Source of the DNA: Chloroflexota bacterium
Lineage (GTDB): Bacteria; Chloroflexota; Dehalococcoidia; Bin125
Direction of reading: 5' to 3'
Assembly (NCBI GenBank): GCA_027296805.1
Contig: JAPUIR010000382.1
Coordinates: 1 to 5,039 of the forward strand
Length of the DNA: 5,039 nt
Positions 4,203 through 5,039 of this stretch are shown here, piece by piece (position 1 is the stretch's first letter; every line of letters starts with the position of its first letter). A program made the translations under genes and the position numbers. Below the pieces are notes generated by a model, which saw nothing but the letters and a program-made list of their open reading frames with translations, was not told the DNA's origin and made no database searches.

Positions 4203-5039
4203 TTACGCCGAGTAACCGTTGTGTCGTAAGAGGTCGCGCACGACGTCGCGGTCGTCCCAGGAATCGGTGTGATCGGCGAAGATCATTGTCTGCTCGGCTC
4301 CCTTGCCGGCGACGAGGACGAGATCGTTGGCTGTGGCGCGGTCAAAGCCTCGGGCGATCGCCTCGCGACGGTCGGCGGCCTCTTCGAAATCCACACCGGC
4401 CTTCGCGCCTGCGTCGCGCATGGCGTTGGCGATCGCGGCCACGATCTCCTGGGGGTCGGCCGAGCGGGGATTCTCGTTGGTGAGGACTGAGTAGTCGGCG
4501 AACTCGGCGGCGACCCGGCCCATGCCTTCGCCCCGCGCGATGTCGCGCTCCCCCGCGCAGCCAAAGACGACGATGAGGCGACCTTGGAGGAGGGGCCGCA
4601 AGTCCTGCAAGACGGTACGCAGCGCGGCCTCCGTGGCGGCGGCGTCGACGATGACTTGGAACGGTTGGCCCGCGTCGATCTGCTCCATCCGCCCGGGGAC
4701 GCCCGGCAAGGCGGCGATGCCGTCCGCGATGGGCCCGATCGGCACCCCGAGCGCGACGGCGGCAGCCGTGGCGGCCAAGGCGTTGCGGACGTTAAATTGG
4801 GCAGGAAGGCGGAGGTTGGTGCCCAAGGCGCCGCCCGCGAAGACGACGCGAAAGGCTGTGCCCCGCGGGCCGGCGACGAGGTCGGAAGCGGAGATGTCAT
4901 TGCCTTGATTCTCGAGACCGAAGCTGAGGATCGGAGCGGAGGTCGCGCCGTGGATCGCGTCGAGATGAGGGTCGTTGTGCGGAGCGACGCCTGTCTTGGG
5001 GACACCCTTGTCCGACGCACTGTCGAGGGCGCGGAAGAG
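4203..5039 (-). CDS. murE: MurE-like UDP-MurNAc-peptide ligase, C-terminal part
   Basis: Partial; 278 residues are visible and the frame stays open to the right edge, so the N-terminal and ATP-binding parts are outside. The first in-window residues, LFRALDSASDKGVPKTGVAPHNDPH, match the end of the central Mur domain. FNVRNALAA (4767-4793) and PGRMEQI follow, then the C-terminal domain. MurE adds meso-diaminopimelate (or Lys) to UDP-MurNAc-L-Ala-D-Glu in peptidoglycan synthesis. Counterparts of the E. coli DAP-contact residues are visible: Arg in FGCAGERD, Asn and Arg in TNENPRS (4464-4481), and Gly and Glu in GKGAEQ (4290-4307). The usual DYAHTP is DAAATE (4629-4646), the KRP after the GDRD-like motif is replaced by ARGEGMG, and the GKGHE His is Ala. 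It is therefore a divergent MurE subfamily rather than textbook MurE. A TTG at 4826 is internal, not the start, because MurE homology continues upstream of it. Confidence 0.85.
   Translation of the reverse strand, partial: LFRALDSASDKGVPKTGVAPHNDPHLDAIHGATSAPILSFGLENQGNDISASDLVAGPRGTAFRVVFAGGALGTNLRLPAQFNVRNALAATAAAVALGVPIGPIADGIAALPGVPGRMEQIDAGQPFQVIVDAAATEAALRTVLQDLRPLLQGRLIVVFGCAGERDIARGEGMGRVAAEFADYSVLTNENPRSADPQEIVAAIANAMRDAGAKAGVDFEEAADRREAIARGFDRATANDLVLVAGKGAEQTMIFADHTDSWDDRDVVRDLLRHNGYSA

Noticed and set aside
2600..4483. 627-codon plus-strand open frame opposite the aminotransferase and Mur ligase
   Set aside because: It is low-complexity Gly/Val/Asp-rich translation caused by GC-rich codons of the recognised minus-strand genes. 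It crosses two real genes and the intergenic gap and matches no family I know.
4203..4826. Mur ligase starting at TTG 4826
   Set aside because: The same frame is open to 5039 and continues MurE-like sequence (LFRAL, NDISASDL) upstream, so this TTG is an internal Leu codon.

Overview
This is a GC-rich stretch (GC-heavy third codon positions, GTG and probable TTG starts) from a free-living bacterium. The protein set is ordinary bacterial chromosome: a membrane NfeD protease, biotin ligase, a class III aminotransferase and a MurE-like ligase. By recall only, the unusual MurE-like ligase and the MPPLVSHM-type metallophospholipase-like protein suggest Chloroflexota or a high-GC relative such as Actinomycetota. 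I cannot settle the phylum. I see no mobile element, CRISPR array, rRNA or tRNA.

Layout: (1) 1-176, minus: the N-terminal part of a protein resembling zinc-dependent phospholipase C, running off the left edge. (2) 177-297: a divergent intergenic region with a perfect 10-bp inverted repeat. (3) 298-1680, plus: a complete long-form NfeD protease with a lipoprotein-type signal peptide. (4) 1677-2474, minus: complete birA without the DNA-binding domain, convergent with nfeD so that the two stop codons share CTAG. (5) 2475-2749: a compact control-like region on the minus strand just upstream of birA. It holds an extended -10 promoter candidate, a near-perfect Shine-Dalgarno, a 22-codon small ORF, and a strong one-directional intrinsic terminator. 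(6) 2750-4099, minus: a complete class III aminotransferase. (7) 4100-4202: a short gap. (8) 4203-5039, minus: the C-terminal part of a MurE-like Mur ligase, open to the right edge.

The minus-strand genes run in the order Mur ligase, aminotransferase, small ORF with terminator, birA. The first two may be co-transcribed. The terminator separates them from birA, unless the small ORF and terminator form a transcription attenuator for birA. That leader is the most interesting part of the window, because a peptide-encoding leader ahead of biotin ligase would be unusual. The second point of interest is the Mur ligase. It keeps the residues that contact diaminopimelate in MurE but lacks two otherwise hallmark motifs of the family.
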